The notes under the pieces were generated by a model. It had not been told where the DNA came from. It ran no database searches and saw nothing but the letters and a program-made list of their open reading frames with translations. A program made the translations under genes and the position numbers. This document shows positions 18,964 to 26,592 of a stretch of DNA of 64,000 nt, in pieces. The stretch covers positions 17,620 to 81,619 of the forward strand of contig JANQHQ010000004.1 in assembly GCA_028282595.1 (NCBI GenBank). Reading direction: 5' to 3'. Each line of letters opens with the position of its first letter. Within the stretch, counting starts at the first letter, position 1. Source of the stretch: Chlorobium sp. GTDB taxonomy: Bacteria; Bacteroidota; Chlorobiia; Chlorobiales; Chlorobiaceae.

Positions 18964-20853
18964 TCACTCCCTCATATGCCCCTTGTCGGTGATATGACCG
19001 GTCGCGTCCCATCCGAGGTCCTTGTCGCGATGAAGCTCCTCCCGTTCGGCCTGCATAAGCTGTTCGAGGTCCTCGATTCGCTGCTTGGTTTCACGGATCA
19101 GGGCCTTTCTGTCGTGGCGCATTTCGGCGAGTTCGAGGATATGCTGTTCATCGTGCTTCCTGAAGGTCTTCATCGCCCTGGCGACGTTGTGTTTCCTGTG
19201 CCCCAGCCGCCCGAGAGCCTCGGCTCCCATCCGGAGAGCCGAGTCGAGCGTTTCACGGTAGACTCCGGTGACACCCATATCGATCAACTCACAGGAATCC
19301 TCCAGCCCTCCCGTGCGGGCGACGATATCGAGATGGGGAAAGTATTTCTTTGCGGTCGCGGCGATCTCGACGGTTTTTTCGGGATCGTCGACGGCGATAA
19401 CGAGCAGTTCGGCGTCCCCCGCGCCGGCAGTCCGCAGCAGGTCCGCGCGTGAAGCGTCTCCGTAGAACACCTTCAATCCCATCTTGCGGAGCAGCTCGAC
19501 GTTGTCCGGGTCGATGTCGAGATAGGTGGCGTCCTCGCCGTTGGCCTGCATGAACCGGCCGATCGTACTGCCGACCCGACCGAAACCGGCGATGATCACC
19601 CGGCTCTTCTCCTCGATGACCGAAGACGAGACGGGCCGGACCCGTTCCGTGGTGCCGAACCGGGGCCGGATCAGTTTCTCGTTCACCAGGAAAAGCAACG
19701 GCGTCAGGGCCATGCTCACCGCAACCACCGCAATCATCGGATCGACCAGCGACGCCTCGAACACGTTGTTGTCCAGACCGAAGGAAAACAGCACGAACGC
19801 GAACTCCCCGCCCTGGGCGAGGGCGAATGCGAACAGCAGAATGGCGTCATAACTCATCCTGAACACCCTGCCGACAATCGCGAGCACGAAGAACTTCAGG
19901 GCGATAAGCGCAACCACCAGTTCGAGGATCAACAGCGGATCGGCGGCGATGACGCGGAAGTCGATCGACGCCCCCACGGAGATGAAAAAGAGACCGAGCA
20001 GGAGCCCCTTGAAGGGCTCGATGCTGGTTTCGAGTTCATGACGGTATTCGCTCTGCGCCAGGACCACGCCTGCGAGAAACGCTCCGAGCGCCGGACTCAG
20101 GCCGACCTGTCCCATGAGGATGGTGATCGCTATGACGAGCAGGAGAGCCGCCGCCGTGATGAGCTCGCGAAGCTTCGTGTTGGCGATCAGGCGAAACACA
20201 GGGTTGACGAGGTACTTCCCGGCGAGAATGATCCCGGCCACCACTGAGAGCACAGCGACCGTCCGGCCCCATATCGGCAGGGACTCGACCCACGCGGCCG
20301 AGGCATGGTGCCCACCGTCACCGTCAGCATGGCCGGTCGCGAGCAGCGGCATGACCGCCAGAATGGGAATGATCGCGATATCCTGGAACAGAAGGACGGA
20401 AAAGGAGTTCTGTCCTCCGTCGGTTTTCATGAGCCCCTTCTCGTGCAGGGTCTGCAGCACGATCGCCGTCGACGAAAGCGCAAGCACCAGACCGAGTGCG
20501 AGCGCCGTCTGCCAGCGCAATCCCAAGGAGAGCGCGATCACGTCGATGACAAGGGCCGTCGCGGCGACCTGCATGCCTCCCATGCCGAGAATCGCCTTTT
20601 TCAGCTTCCAGATCATCTCCGGCTGCAGCTCCAGACCGATCAGAAACAGCATCATGATGATGCCGAACTCGGCGAACTGCATCACGTTCCCGCCCTCTTC
20701 CCCGACAAAACCGAGAACGTAGGGGCCTATCACGATGCCGGCGATCAGATAGCCCAACACCGAGCCGAGACCCAGCTTCTTCGCCACCGGCACCGAAACG
20801 ACGGCCGCACTCAGATAAACGAACGCCTGAAAAAGAAAACTCCCTTCGTGCAT
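18964..20853 (-). CDS. Monovalent cation:proton antiporter-2 (KefB/KefC-type)
   Basis: A CPA2 family K+(or Na+)/H+ antiporter of 629 residues. About twelve membrane helices make up residues 1-390, including the FLIGLELQPEMIWKL and GAFLAGVVLAQSEYRHEL segments that carry the conserved Kef/CPA2 pattern. A cytoplasmic RCK/TrkA_N domain follows, with the nucleotide motif VIIAGFGRVGSTIG near residue 420, and the C-terminal tail is a charged predicted coiled coil (about 570-620). Its neighbour 7 bp upstream encodes a Kef-type flavoprotein, supporting a glutathione- or quinone-gated efflux system. Confidence 0.93.
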   Translation of the reverse strand: MHEGSFLFQAFVYLSAAVVSVPVAKKLGLGSVLGYLIAGIVIGPYVLGFVGEEGGNVMQFAEFGIIMMLFLIGLELQPEMIWKLKKAILGMGGMQVAATALVIDVIALSLGLRWQTALALGLVLALSSTAIVLQTLHEKGLMKTDGGQNSFSVLLFQDIAIIPILAVMPLLATGHADGDGGHHASAAWVESLPIWGRTVAVLSVVAGIILAGKYLVNPVFRLIANTKLRELITAAALLLVIAITILMGQVGLSPALGAFLAGVVLAQSEYRHELETSIEPFKGLLLGLFFISVGASIDFRVIAADPLLILELVVALIALKFFVLAIVGRVFRMSYDAILLFAFALAQGGEFAFVLFSFGLDNNVFEASLVDPMIAVVAVSMALTPLLFLVNEKLIRPRFGTTERVRPVSSSVIEEKSRVIIAGFGRVGSTIGRFMQANGEDATYLDIDPDNVELLRKMGLKVFYGDASRADLLRTAGAGDAELLVIAVDDPEKTVEIAATAKKYFPHLDIVARTGGLEDSCELIDMGVTGVYRETLDSALRMGAEALGRLGHRKHNVARAMKTFRKHDEQHILELAEMRHDRKALIRETKQRIEDLEQLMQAEREELHRDKDLGWDATGHITDKGHMRE

Positions 20854-20860
20854 GACCGTT

Positions 20861-21457
20861 CTAGCGTTTTTCGTTCAGGCAATCGTTGAGGTACTCACGA
20901 CCGTCCGGAGAATCGAAGCGGAAAGCGTCATCGGAAAGCAGCCGGAGCATCCGGTGATAGTCCGCGGCGCTCGAGCTGATGCCCTCCTTTGCGATGACGT
21001 TGGTCCCGTGAACGACGTAGGGAGGAAGGTAACGCATGCCGCAGAGGCAGGCTGTCTGTTCGAGAGGAGCCAGCAGTTCCCTCATGGTAAAACGGTTGAA
21101 ACCGTCGCGAGAGTAGGAAACGCGCCCTCCCCCCGTCGTGACGACTGCGCCGAGCCACTTGTCCCGCATCGCGGCGCCCCGGCTTCCGAAAGCCCAGCCG
21201 TGAACGAGCACGAGATCCATCCACTCCTTCAGAAGCGCCGGCATGCCGTAAAGGAAAAAAGGATAGTGCAGCAGAACGACGTCATGGGCCTGCAGGAGGC
21301 GCTGCTCAGCCTTGACGTCGATATCCATCTCGGGATAGAGCTCGTAGAGATCGTGGAAGGTAACCCCCGCCACCTTGTCCACGCCGCTCACGAGCGCCCT
21401 GTTGACTCTCGATTTTTCAAATGCGGGATGCGCAAATACGATAAGGATACTTCTCAC
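20861..21457 (-). CDS. NAD(P)H oxidoreductase, KefF/KefG-like
   Basis: A flavodoxin-fold quinone reductase-type protein of about 198 residues. VFAHPAFEKSRVN near the start binds the FMN phosphate. HYPFFLYGMPALLKEWMDLVL and the TTGGGRVSYS loop are characteristic of the KefG/KefF/MdaB family. These proteins act as activating ancillary subunits of Kef antiporters, and the kefB-like gene starts 7 bp downstream. A GTG at 21457 is taken as the start because it places the conserved ILIVFAHP strand at the N-terminus; an in-frame extension to 21535 exists and no start has a strong ribosome-binding site. Confidence 0.87.
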   Translation of the reverse strand: MRSILIVFAHPAFEKSRVNRALVSGVDKVAGVTFHDLYELYPEMDIDVKAEQRLLQAHDVVLLHYPFFLYGMPALLKEWMDLVLVHGWAFGSRGAAMRDKWLGAVVTTGGGRVSYSRDGFNRFTMRELLAPLEQTACLCGMRYLPPYVVHGTNVIAKEGISSSAADYHRMLRLLSDDAFRFDSPDGREYLNDCLNEKR

Positions 21458-21562
21458 GATAGCCGCCGCCGTTTCCTTTACTTTTCCGACCCGGTTTTTC
21501 CGGCTCACGCACAAAGATACGGAGCCCGACCACATCTGGCAAGACGGGCCGGAAACCTCTCT

Positions 21563-22342
21563 TCAGAGAAGTACGGAAAGAACGAACAGCGCGGCCAGAA
21601 CGGTGGAGAGCAAGGCGTCGGGAACGCCGAACAGCGCGGCTGCGACCGCAAGCACCCCGAAAAACGCTCCCAGAACGGTCATCAGCCGGCGGACCGCAGG
21701 GGCACTCATCCCTTTCAGGAGCAGTGCGTCCTGGAGATGAGCCCCGTCACCGGTTGAAAACGGACTGCGACCGTGCGACAGCCGTTTCGCGAATGCTCCC
21801 GCAACGCCAACGAGCGGCAGAGCGAGTGCAAGCGCGGCAACCGGCAGCGACACCCCGTCCGGCGAAACGCTTACGATATCCAGCGCGACAACGGCGAGCA
21901 GAAGCCCTGCAAGCATGGCGGGATACCGGCCGAGGCGGCACGATGCCTTCCTGAAACGGAGCAGGAGAGCGAGCCCCACGGCGGCGCAGGATGCCAGAGC
22001 GAGCGAAACGGTCGCTCCGGCGACGAAAGCAAGCGATCCCAGGGCGAGAAATCCCGCAAGGGCCGTACGAACTCCGAGCCGCTCGAAACGGTCGATCGAC
22101 ACGACTGAATTCATCATCGCGAGAATGAACAGCATGGAAAAGAAGAGCCCGAGGACGCCGGTCCGGAGTTCCCCGACTCCCGGGAAACTGCCGAAAGAAT
22201 CGATCGCAAGGCCGGGAAAGAACCAGAGAACAAGGTCCGCTACCGCGATCTGGGCCAGAAGGAGCCACTTGAACGTTGCCGGTTTCGATGCCGGACGAGC
22301 GGGGGAAGCGCTCCGATGCAGATAAGTTTCGTTGCTACGCAT
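21563..22342 (-). CDS. Truncated MraY/WecA-like membrane protein
   Basis: 259 residues, mostly hydrophobic, with seven or so membrane segments. Two parts recall the polyprenyl-phosphate sugar transferase (MraY/WecA, GT4) family: an LFILAMMNSVVSID segment like the NxxNxxDG loop, and DGAHLQDALLLKGMS before the last helices, like the HxHHRL motif. The N-terminal half of a normal family member, with the DDxxD metal motif, is missing, and the key His and Asp residues are substituted. Any transferase activity is therefore doubtful; a degenerate relative or a different membrane role is likely. It lies upstream of the Kef genes on the same strand. Confidence 0.5.
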   Translation of the reverse strand: MRSNETYLHRSASPARPASKPATFKWLLLAQIAVADLVLWFFPGLAIDSFGSFPGVGELRTGVLGLFFSMLFILAMMNSVVSIDRFERLGVRTALAGFLALGSLAFVAGATVSLALASCAAVGLALLLRFRKASCRLGRYPAMLAGLLLAVVALDIVSVSPDGVSLPVAALALALPLVGVAGAFAKRLSHGRSPFSTGDGAHLQDALLLKGMSAPAVRRLMTVLGAFFGVLAVAAALFGVPDALLSTVLAALFVLSVLL

Positions 22343-22552
22343 GATGGCTGTGTTTACACGTTGCTGCTGTCTTCTACGGAAGAAACAGCAAGGATCGTGC
22401 CATCAAGGCAGACAGGAAACGGTTAAATCATTTCTATACGGCAAGATAAGGATGTCCATCCTGATTCCGGAGCATGAAACCATGTTGCGATGCAATCCGG
22501 CAATGGCGCAACAACTGTCCCGGAAACACGCACTTCCGCCGAATGAGGCCCC

Positions 22553-23026
22553 TCACTTCTTTCTCGCAGCCGTCTGACGCGAAGCGGCGGACAACTTTCC
22601 GCCGTAGTGGCCCAGAAGGGTTACCACCGGAAGCATCGCGAGAAGGAGAACGATATAGACCCAGTGCAACCAGTTGTTGTAGTACATGATGTCCGGGATG
22701 GAGATCCTCACCGTAACGGTCACCACGGCAAGCGCGAACAAGAGGATCGACAGGCGGATCTTTTTCAGGAATACCGGGGTTTTCGCTCCCCTGTATTTTG
22801 TTTTCCAGTCATGCAGGCCCGAAAAAAAAGAGACTGGAATCGCCATGAGGGAGATGACGATGAGGTGTTCGACCGTATGCTCGAAAAAGGGATTGCCGGT
22901 CGGCAGGGTCAGCAGGAGATACAACACGGCGACCGGAATCAGTCCGTTGCTGAAATGCGCCGCGATCGCATGGAGAAAAAAGGTCTCCCTCATTTCCCGG
23001 AGCAGGCCTTTCTTTTTTCCAGCCAT
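22553..23026 (-). CDS. Small membrane protein, DUF2231-like
   Basis: 157 residues with four predicted membrane helices and basic ends. HAIAAHFSNGLIPVAVLYLLL near residues 19-39, an ISLMAIPVSFFSGLHDW segment and LLGHYGGKL near residue 140 resemble the DUF2231 membrane family, where paired histidines are often proposed to bind heme. Function is unknown. It is a separate transcription unit on the minus strand between the MraY-like gene and the Mrp operon. Confidence 0.65.
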   Translation of the reverse strand: MAGKKKGLLREMRETFFLHAIAAHFSNGLIPVAVLYLLLTLPTGNPFFEHTVEHLIVISLMAIPVSFFSGLHDWKTKYRGAKTPVFLKKIRLSILLFALAVVTVTVRISIPDIMYYNNWLHWVYIVLLLAMLPVVTLLGHYGGKLSAASRQTAARKK

Positions 23027-23117
23027 TGCCGTCCTCCTTTTGGCGGTCGGTTATCGTTCGTTCATGCGTCCCGTCACAAAAATGTAGCATCTTTGCCGGA
23101 CAATCCCTCTACACGCC

Positions 23118-23474
23118 TCATTTCTCAAACTCTTCGCCGTCGTCCTCTTTTTCCACGGCCCCCCGCAACTCGTCGATCGTCGTCTTTTCCCAGAGCGGCA
23201 CCCTGTCGAAGTAGGCCGCGCGGCCGATGATGTGAGCCGCGACCGGCGCCGTCAGCAGGAGGAAGACGATAATCGCTATCGCACGCGAGGCGATGCCGAA
23301 ATCCTGCCAGTAGATCGCCGTGCCGGCAAGCACCAGACCGATGCCGAGGGTAGAGGCTTTCGTGGTGGCCGACATGCGGGTGTAGAGGTCGGGCATTTTC
23401 AGGATACCGACGGCCGAAAGCAGTATGAAAAGCGTTCCTCCGAGCAGCAAAATGCCGCTGAGTTGTTCCGTCAT
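23118..23474 (-). CDS. mnhG: Mrp antiporter subunit G
   Basis: 118-residue MnhG/MrpG, a small membrane subunit of the multi-subunit Na+/H+ antiporter. It has three membrane helices, with GILKMPDLYTRMSATTKAST (residues 23-42) typical of the subunit, and a charged C-terminal tail. The ATG at 23474 overlaps the mnhF stop codon by 4 bp, which indicates translational coupling; the frame remains open upstream but overlaps mnhF. Last gene of the operon. Confidence 0.93.
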   Translation of the reverse strand: MTEQLSGILLLGGTLFILLSAVGILKMPDLYTRMSATTKASTLGIGLVLAGTAIYWQDFGIASRAIAIIVFLLLTAPVAAHIIGRAAYFDRVPLWEKTTIDELRGAVEKEDDGEEFEK

Positions 23475-23743
23475 CGCCCCCTCCTCTTTCCAAGGTAGAA
23501 TCCGAAAGCCACCGTACCGAGAAACGCCAGCAGGGCGACAATGATACCGACATCGAGAAAAGTCGTGGTGTTCTTCTGGATGGCATACACCGCGATAAAC
23601 GCGATGGCGTTGGCCGACAGCAGGTCCAGCGCCACGATCCGGTCCTCGATGGAAGGACCGATAGCCAGACGCAGGAAAATGATCAGAATCGAGAGTCCGA
23701 TAAAGATCACCGACAGTTGCACCGCCCACTCGATAAACGTCAT
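23471..23743 (-). CDS. mnhF: Mrp antiporter subunit F
   Basis: 90-residue MnhF/MrpF with three membrane helices. RLAIGPSIEDRIVALDLLSAN (about residues 25-45) is the subunit signature, including the conserved Asp residues. It overlaps mnhE by 4 bp upstream and mnhG by 4 bp downstream. Confidence 0.93.
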   Translation of the reverse strand: MTFIEWAVQLSVIFIGLSILIIFLRLAIGPSIEDRIVALDLLSANAIAFIAVYAIQKNTTTFLDVGIIVALLAFLGTVAFGFYLGKRRGR

Positions 23744-24213
23744 CGCATCACTCCGATCAACCGTTTTTCAAGACCGTTCTTCAGCTCCTCCCTGAACCGG
23801 TCAGGGTCCTTCACGTAAAGCGCATGCACGTAGAGCGTCTTTCTGTCCGGCGAGACGTCGAGGCTCAGCGTGCCCGGCGTCAAGGTCACCAGGTTGGCGA
23901 AGAGCGTGATCTCGATATCGCTCTTCACGTCGAGCGGCACGGCGACGATTCCCGGTTCCATGTAATCCTTCGGCGTCACGATGTCGAACGCCACCTTGAG
24001 GTTGGCGATCACCAGCTCCTTCAGAAAGTAGAGCACGAACGCGACCACCAGCGGGATCCTGGTGAAGTAGCGGTTCTCCCCCCAGGCCGAACGGGAGAGC
24101 CAGAGCAGCAGGTAGCCGACGACAAGCCCGGAAGTGAACGTGAATGCGCTGACCTCACCGGCGAGCAGCATCCAGGCGATAGCGAGCAGAATGTTGATGA
24201 GAAACGGATTCAT
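23740..24213 (-). CDS. mnhE: Mrp antiporter subunit E
   Basis: 157-residue MnhE/MrpE: two or three N-terminal membrane helices and a cytoplasmic C-terminal domain containing the conserved NLVTLTPGTLSLDV segment (about residues 107-120) and a VHALYVKDP tail. It is required for assembly or activity of the Mrp complex in studied bacteria. Its ATG overlaps the mnhD stop. Confidence 0.93.
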   Translation of the reverse strand: MNPFLINILLAIAWMLLAGEVSAFTFTSGLVVGYLLLWLSRSAWGENRYFTRIPLVVAFVLYFLKELVIANLKVAFDIVTPKDYMEPGIVAVPLDVKSDIEITLFANLVTLTPGTLSLDVSPDRKTLYVHALYVKDPDRFREELKNGLEKRLIGVMR

Positions 24214-25727
24214 CGCCTTGCTCCGGTTACCGATTCGATGTAGCTGCCGGCATCCAGCAGCTCGGACGCCGCGCGGTCCGCGATGGAAAACACCGGTTCG
24301 AACCAGAGGCCCGCCGCCACGGTGACAAGACCGAGCAGCACGACCGGAGCGATCATCATGACCTTTCTGCCGGTCCGAAGGGCATGAAACTCCGACTCCT
24401 CGTTCGACTGGTCCGGGCGGGGATCGTCCTTCAGAAACGCCTCGTTCCAGATCTTGATCATGGAAAAGAGCGTGAGCATGCTCACGGCAAGAGCCACGCC
24501 GACCGTCAGGTAGTGCTCGGCTTCCAGTCCCGCCCTCAGCACCATGAGCTTCGCCCAGAACCCCGACAGCGGCGGAATGCCTGCGAGGCCGAGCGCAGGC
24601 ACGAGAAACAGGAGACCAAGCAGGGGAAACGGGCCGTAGAGTCCGCCGATCTCCCTGAGATCGAAGGAGCCTTTCAGCCGCTGGACGAGGCCGCTGACGT
24701 AGAACAGGTTCGTTTTGGCCGCTATGTTATGGACGATGTAGAACAGCGAGCCGGCAAGCGCGAGCGGCGACTGGATCGCCAGCGCGAAGATCATGTAACC
24801 GATCTGGCTGACGATGTGAAAGGAGAGCAGCCGGCGCATGTCGTACTGCGCCACGGCGCCAAGAACGCCCGTCACCATCGTCAGACCCGAAACCGCGAGC
24901 AGGAACTGATGAACGAAAGCTGCGTCGTCCGGGGTGAAAACCGTGGTGAACATGCGGATCATCGCGTAGACGCCAACCTTGGTCATCAGACCGGCGAAAA
25001 CGGCGGAAACGGCCACCGGGGGCGTGTGGTAGGATGCCGGCAGCCAGAAAAACAGTGGAAAAACAGCGGCTTTCACCCCGAAGGTGATCATGAAGAGCAC
25101 GGCGACCACCGACAGCAGTTCCCGGTGCTCGAGCAGCGGTATCCTCTGCGCCAGGTCGGCCATGTTGAGCGTTCCCGACATGCCGTAGAGAATGCCGACG
25201 GCGGCGAGAAAAATGGCCGAGGAGAGCAGGTTCAGCGTCACGTACTTGATCGCTCCCTCGAGCTGCTCCGGACGCCCTCCCAGCACCATCAGCACGTAGG
25301 AGGAGATCAGCATGACCTCGAACCAGACGTACAGGTTGAAAATGTCGCCCGTGAGAAACGCTCCGTTGATGCCCATCAGAAGCAGTTGCAACAGCGGATG
25401 GTAGTAGTGGTGCTCCCGTTCGCGATCGATGGTTCCGATGGAATAGAGCGCCGTGGTGAACCCGATAAGGGCTGTAGCGACAAGCATGACGCATGAAAGC
25501 GTATCGGCAACGAGACTGATGCCGAAGGGCGCCTGCCAGCCGCCGACCTGCAGCGAAAGGATCTCTCCCCCCAGAACATCCGAGAGCATCACAGCCGATA
25601 CCGCGCACAGCGCCAGGGTGACGCAGACGTTCAACGCGCGGTGCAGGACGGCCGAACGGGGAAAAAACATCATGATCACGGCCGAAACGAACGGCAGGAG
25701 AACGGGCAGCACGATGATCCTGTTCAC
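24210..25727 (-). CDS. mnhD: Mrp antiporter subunit D
   Basis: Proton-translocating subunit homologous to complex I NuoM/NuoN, 505 residues with about fourteen membrane helices. NLYVWFEVMLISSYVLM includes the essential membrane Glu (helix 5), and later Lys/His residues sit in KAAVFPLFFWLPASYHTPP. The GTG at 25727 is chosen because it follows GGGAGGTGGCC. The gene precedes mnhE with a 4-bp overlap and follows mnhC after about 90 bp. Confidence 0.94.
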   Translation of the reverse strand: MNRIIVLPVLLPFVSAVIMMFFPRSAVLHRALNVCVTLALCAVSAVMLSDVLGGEILSLQVGGWQAPFGISLVADTLSCVMLVATALIGFTTALYSIGTIDREREHHYYHPLLQLLLMGINGAFLTGDIFNLYVWFEVMLISSYVLMVLGGRPEQLEGAIKYVTLNLLSSAIFLAAVGILYGMSGTLNMADLAQRIPLLEHRELLSVVAVLFMITFGVKAAVFPLFFWLPASYHTPPVAVSAVFAGLMTKVGVYAMIRMFTTVFTPDDAAFVHQFLLAVSGLTMVTGVLGAVAQYDMRRLLSFHIVSQIGYMIFALAIQSPLALAGSLFYIVHNIAAKTNLFYVSGLVQRLKGSFDLREIGGLYGPFPLLGLLFLVPALGLAGIPPLSGFWAKLMVLRAGLEAEHYLTVGVALAVSMLTLFSMIKIWNEAFLKDDPRPDQSNEESEFHALRTGRKVMMIAPVVLLGLVTVAAGLWFEPVFSIADRAASELLDAGSYIESVTGARR

Positions 25728-25820
25728 GGCCACCTCCCGTTCGATGTGCGGCCGGACACCGTCCTCACGCCCTGCCCTCCCGGTATGTTCTCCCCTGCGT
25801 GTATCCTGTTCATACGGCGC

Positions 25821-26174
25821 TCACTCCAGTGTATCGGTGCTTCTCATCTCGTCGAGGTCTTCCGTTCCCAGCGTCTGGTAGGTCCGCTTGAACAGCACGA
25901 TCGTAAAGGCCTGTACGCCGAACCCGATCACGATCGCCGTCAGGATCAGCGCCTGCGGCAGAGGATCGGCGAAGGGCTCGGCTATCGCGAGAGCGTTTTC
26001 CGGCACGAACGCCGGCACGCCCTTGGTCGGACGGGCGACGGTGAAAATCGTCAGGTTGGCCGCGTGCCCGAGAAAGATCAGGCCGAAGATCACCTTGACC
26101 ATGCTTCTGCGCAAAACGAGATAGGTGCCTGCTGCGTAGAGCACGCCGATGATGAGAGCGAGCAGTAGAATCAT
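25821..26174 (-). CDS. mnhC: Mrp antiporter subunit C
   Basis: 117-residue MnhC/MrpC, homologous to NuoK: three membrane helices, the NuoK-like GLIFLGHAANLTIF segment (about residues 31-44) and the PLPQALILTAIVIGFG helix (about 71-86). The ATG at 26174 overlaps the mnhB stop by 4 bp; in-frame sequence upstream lies inside mnhB and is not used. Confidence 0.93.
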   Translation of the reverse strand: MILLLALIIGVLYAAGTYLVLRRSMVKVIFGLIFLGHAANLTIFTVARPTKGVPAFVPENALAIAEPFADPLPQALILTAIVIGFGVQAFTIVLFKRTYQTLGTEDLDEMRSTDTLE

Positions 26175-26590
26175 GATCTCCGATCCTCCGCGGCAAGTGA
26201 AAAGATGATGGTCAGCGTGACGCCGAGCACGAGAAAGTAAACCCCGAGGTCGAAGAGGAGGGGGGTACCCACCTTCCCGAGCGGCGCAATGCCGGTGTCG
26301 ATCCATACGGCCGTCATGAACGGGTTGCCCAAAAGCAACGACGGCAGTGCGCTCGCGGCTGCAAGCAGCAGCCCGAGGGCTGCGATCCGCAGAGGATCGA
26401 AAAAGACGATTTTCCGAGCGGCCTCGAGGCCGTTGGCGATGAAGTAGAGCGCGCACGCCGCCGCCGCAACCAGCCCTCCCACGAAACCGCCGCCCGGCTC
26501 GTTGTGGCCTCGCAACAGGAGAAAAACCGAGAACAGAAGAAGCAGTATCAGCAAATAGCGCGACGCGGTCGAAAGAATTACCGAATACAT
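26171..26590 (-). CDS. mnhB: Mrp antiporter subunit B
   Basis: 139-residue MnhB/MrpB with four membrane helices and the characteristic LLRGHNEPGGGFVGGLVAAAA segment in the N-terminal half. It is a separate polypeptide here, not fused to MnhA. It starts 2 bp after the mnhA stop. Confidence 0.93.
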   Translation of the reverse strand: MYSVILSTASRYLLILLLLFSVFLLLRGHNEPGGGFVGGLVAAAACALYFIANGLEAARKIVFFDPLRIAALGLLLAAASALPSLLLGNPFMTAVWIDTGIAPLGKVGTPLLFDLGVYFLVLGVTLTIIFSLAAEDRRS

Positions 26591-26592
26591 GG

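Noticed and set aside
22332..22577. 81-codon plus-strand frame between two minus-strand membrane protein genes
   Set aside because: No ribosome-binding site, overlaps both neighbours, no protein-like pattern.
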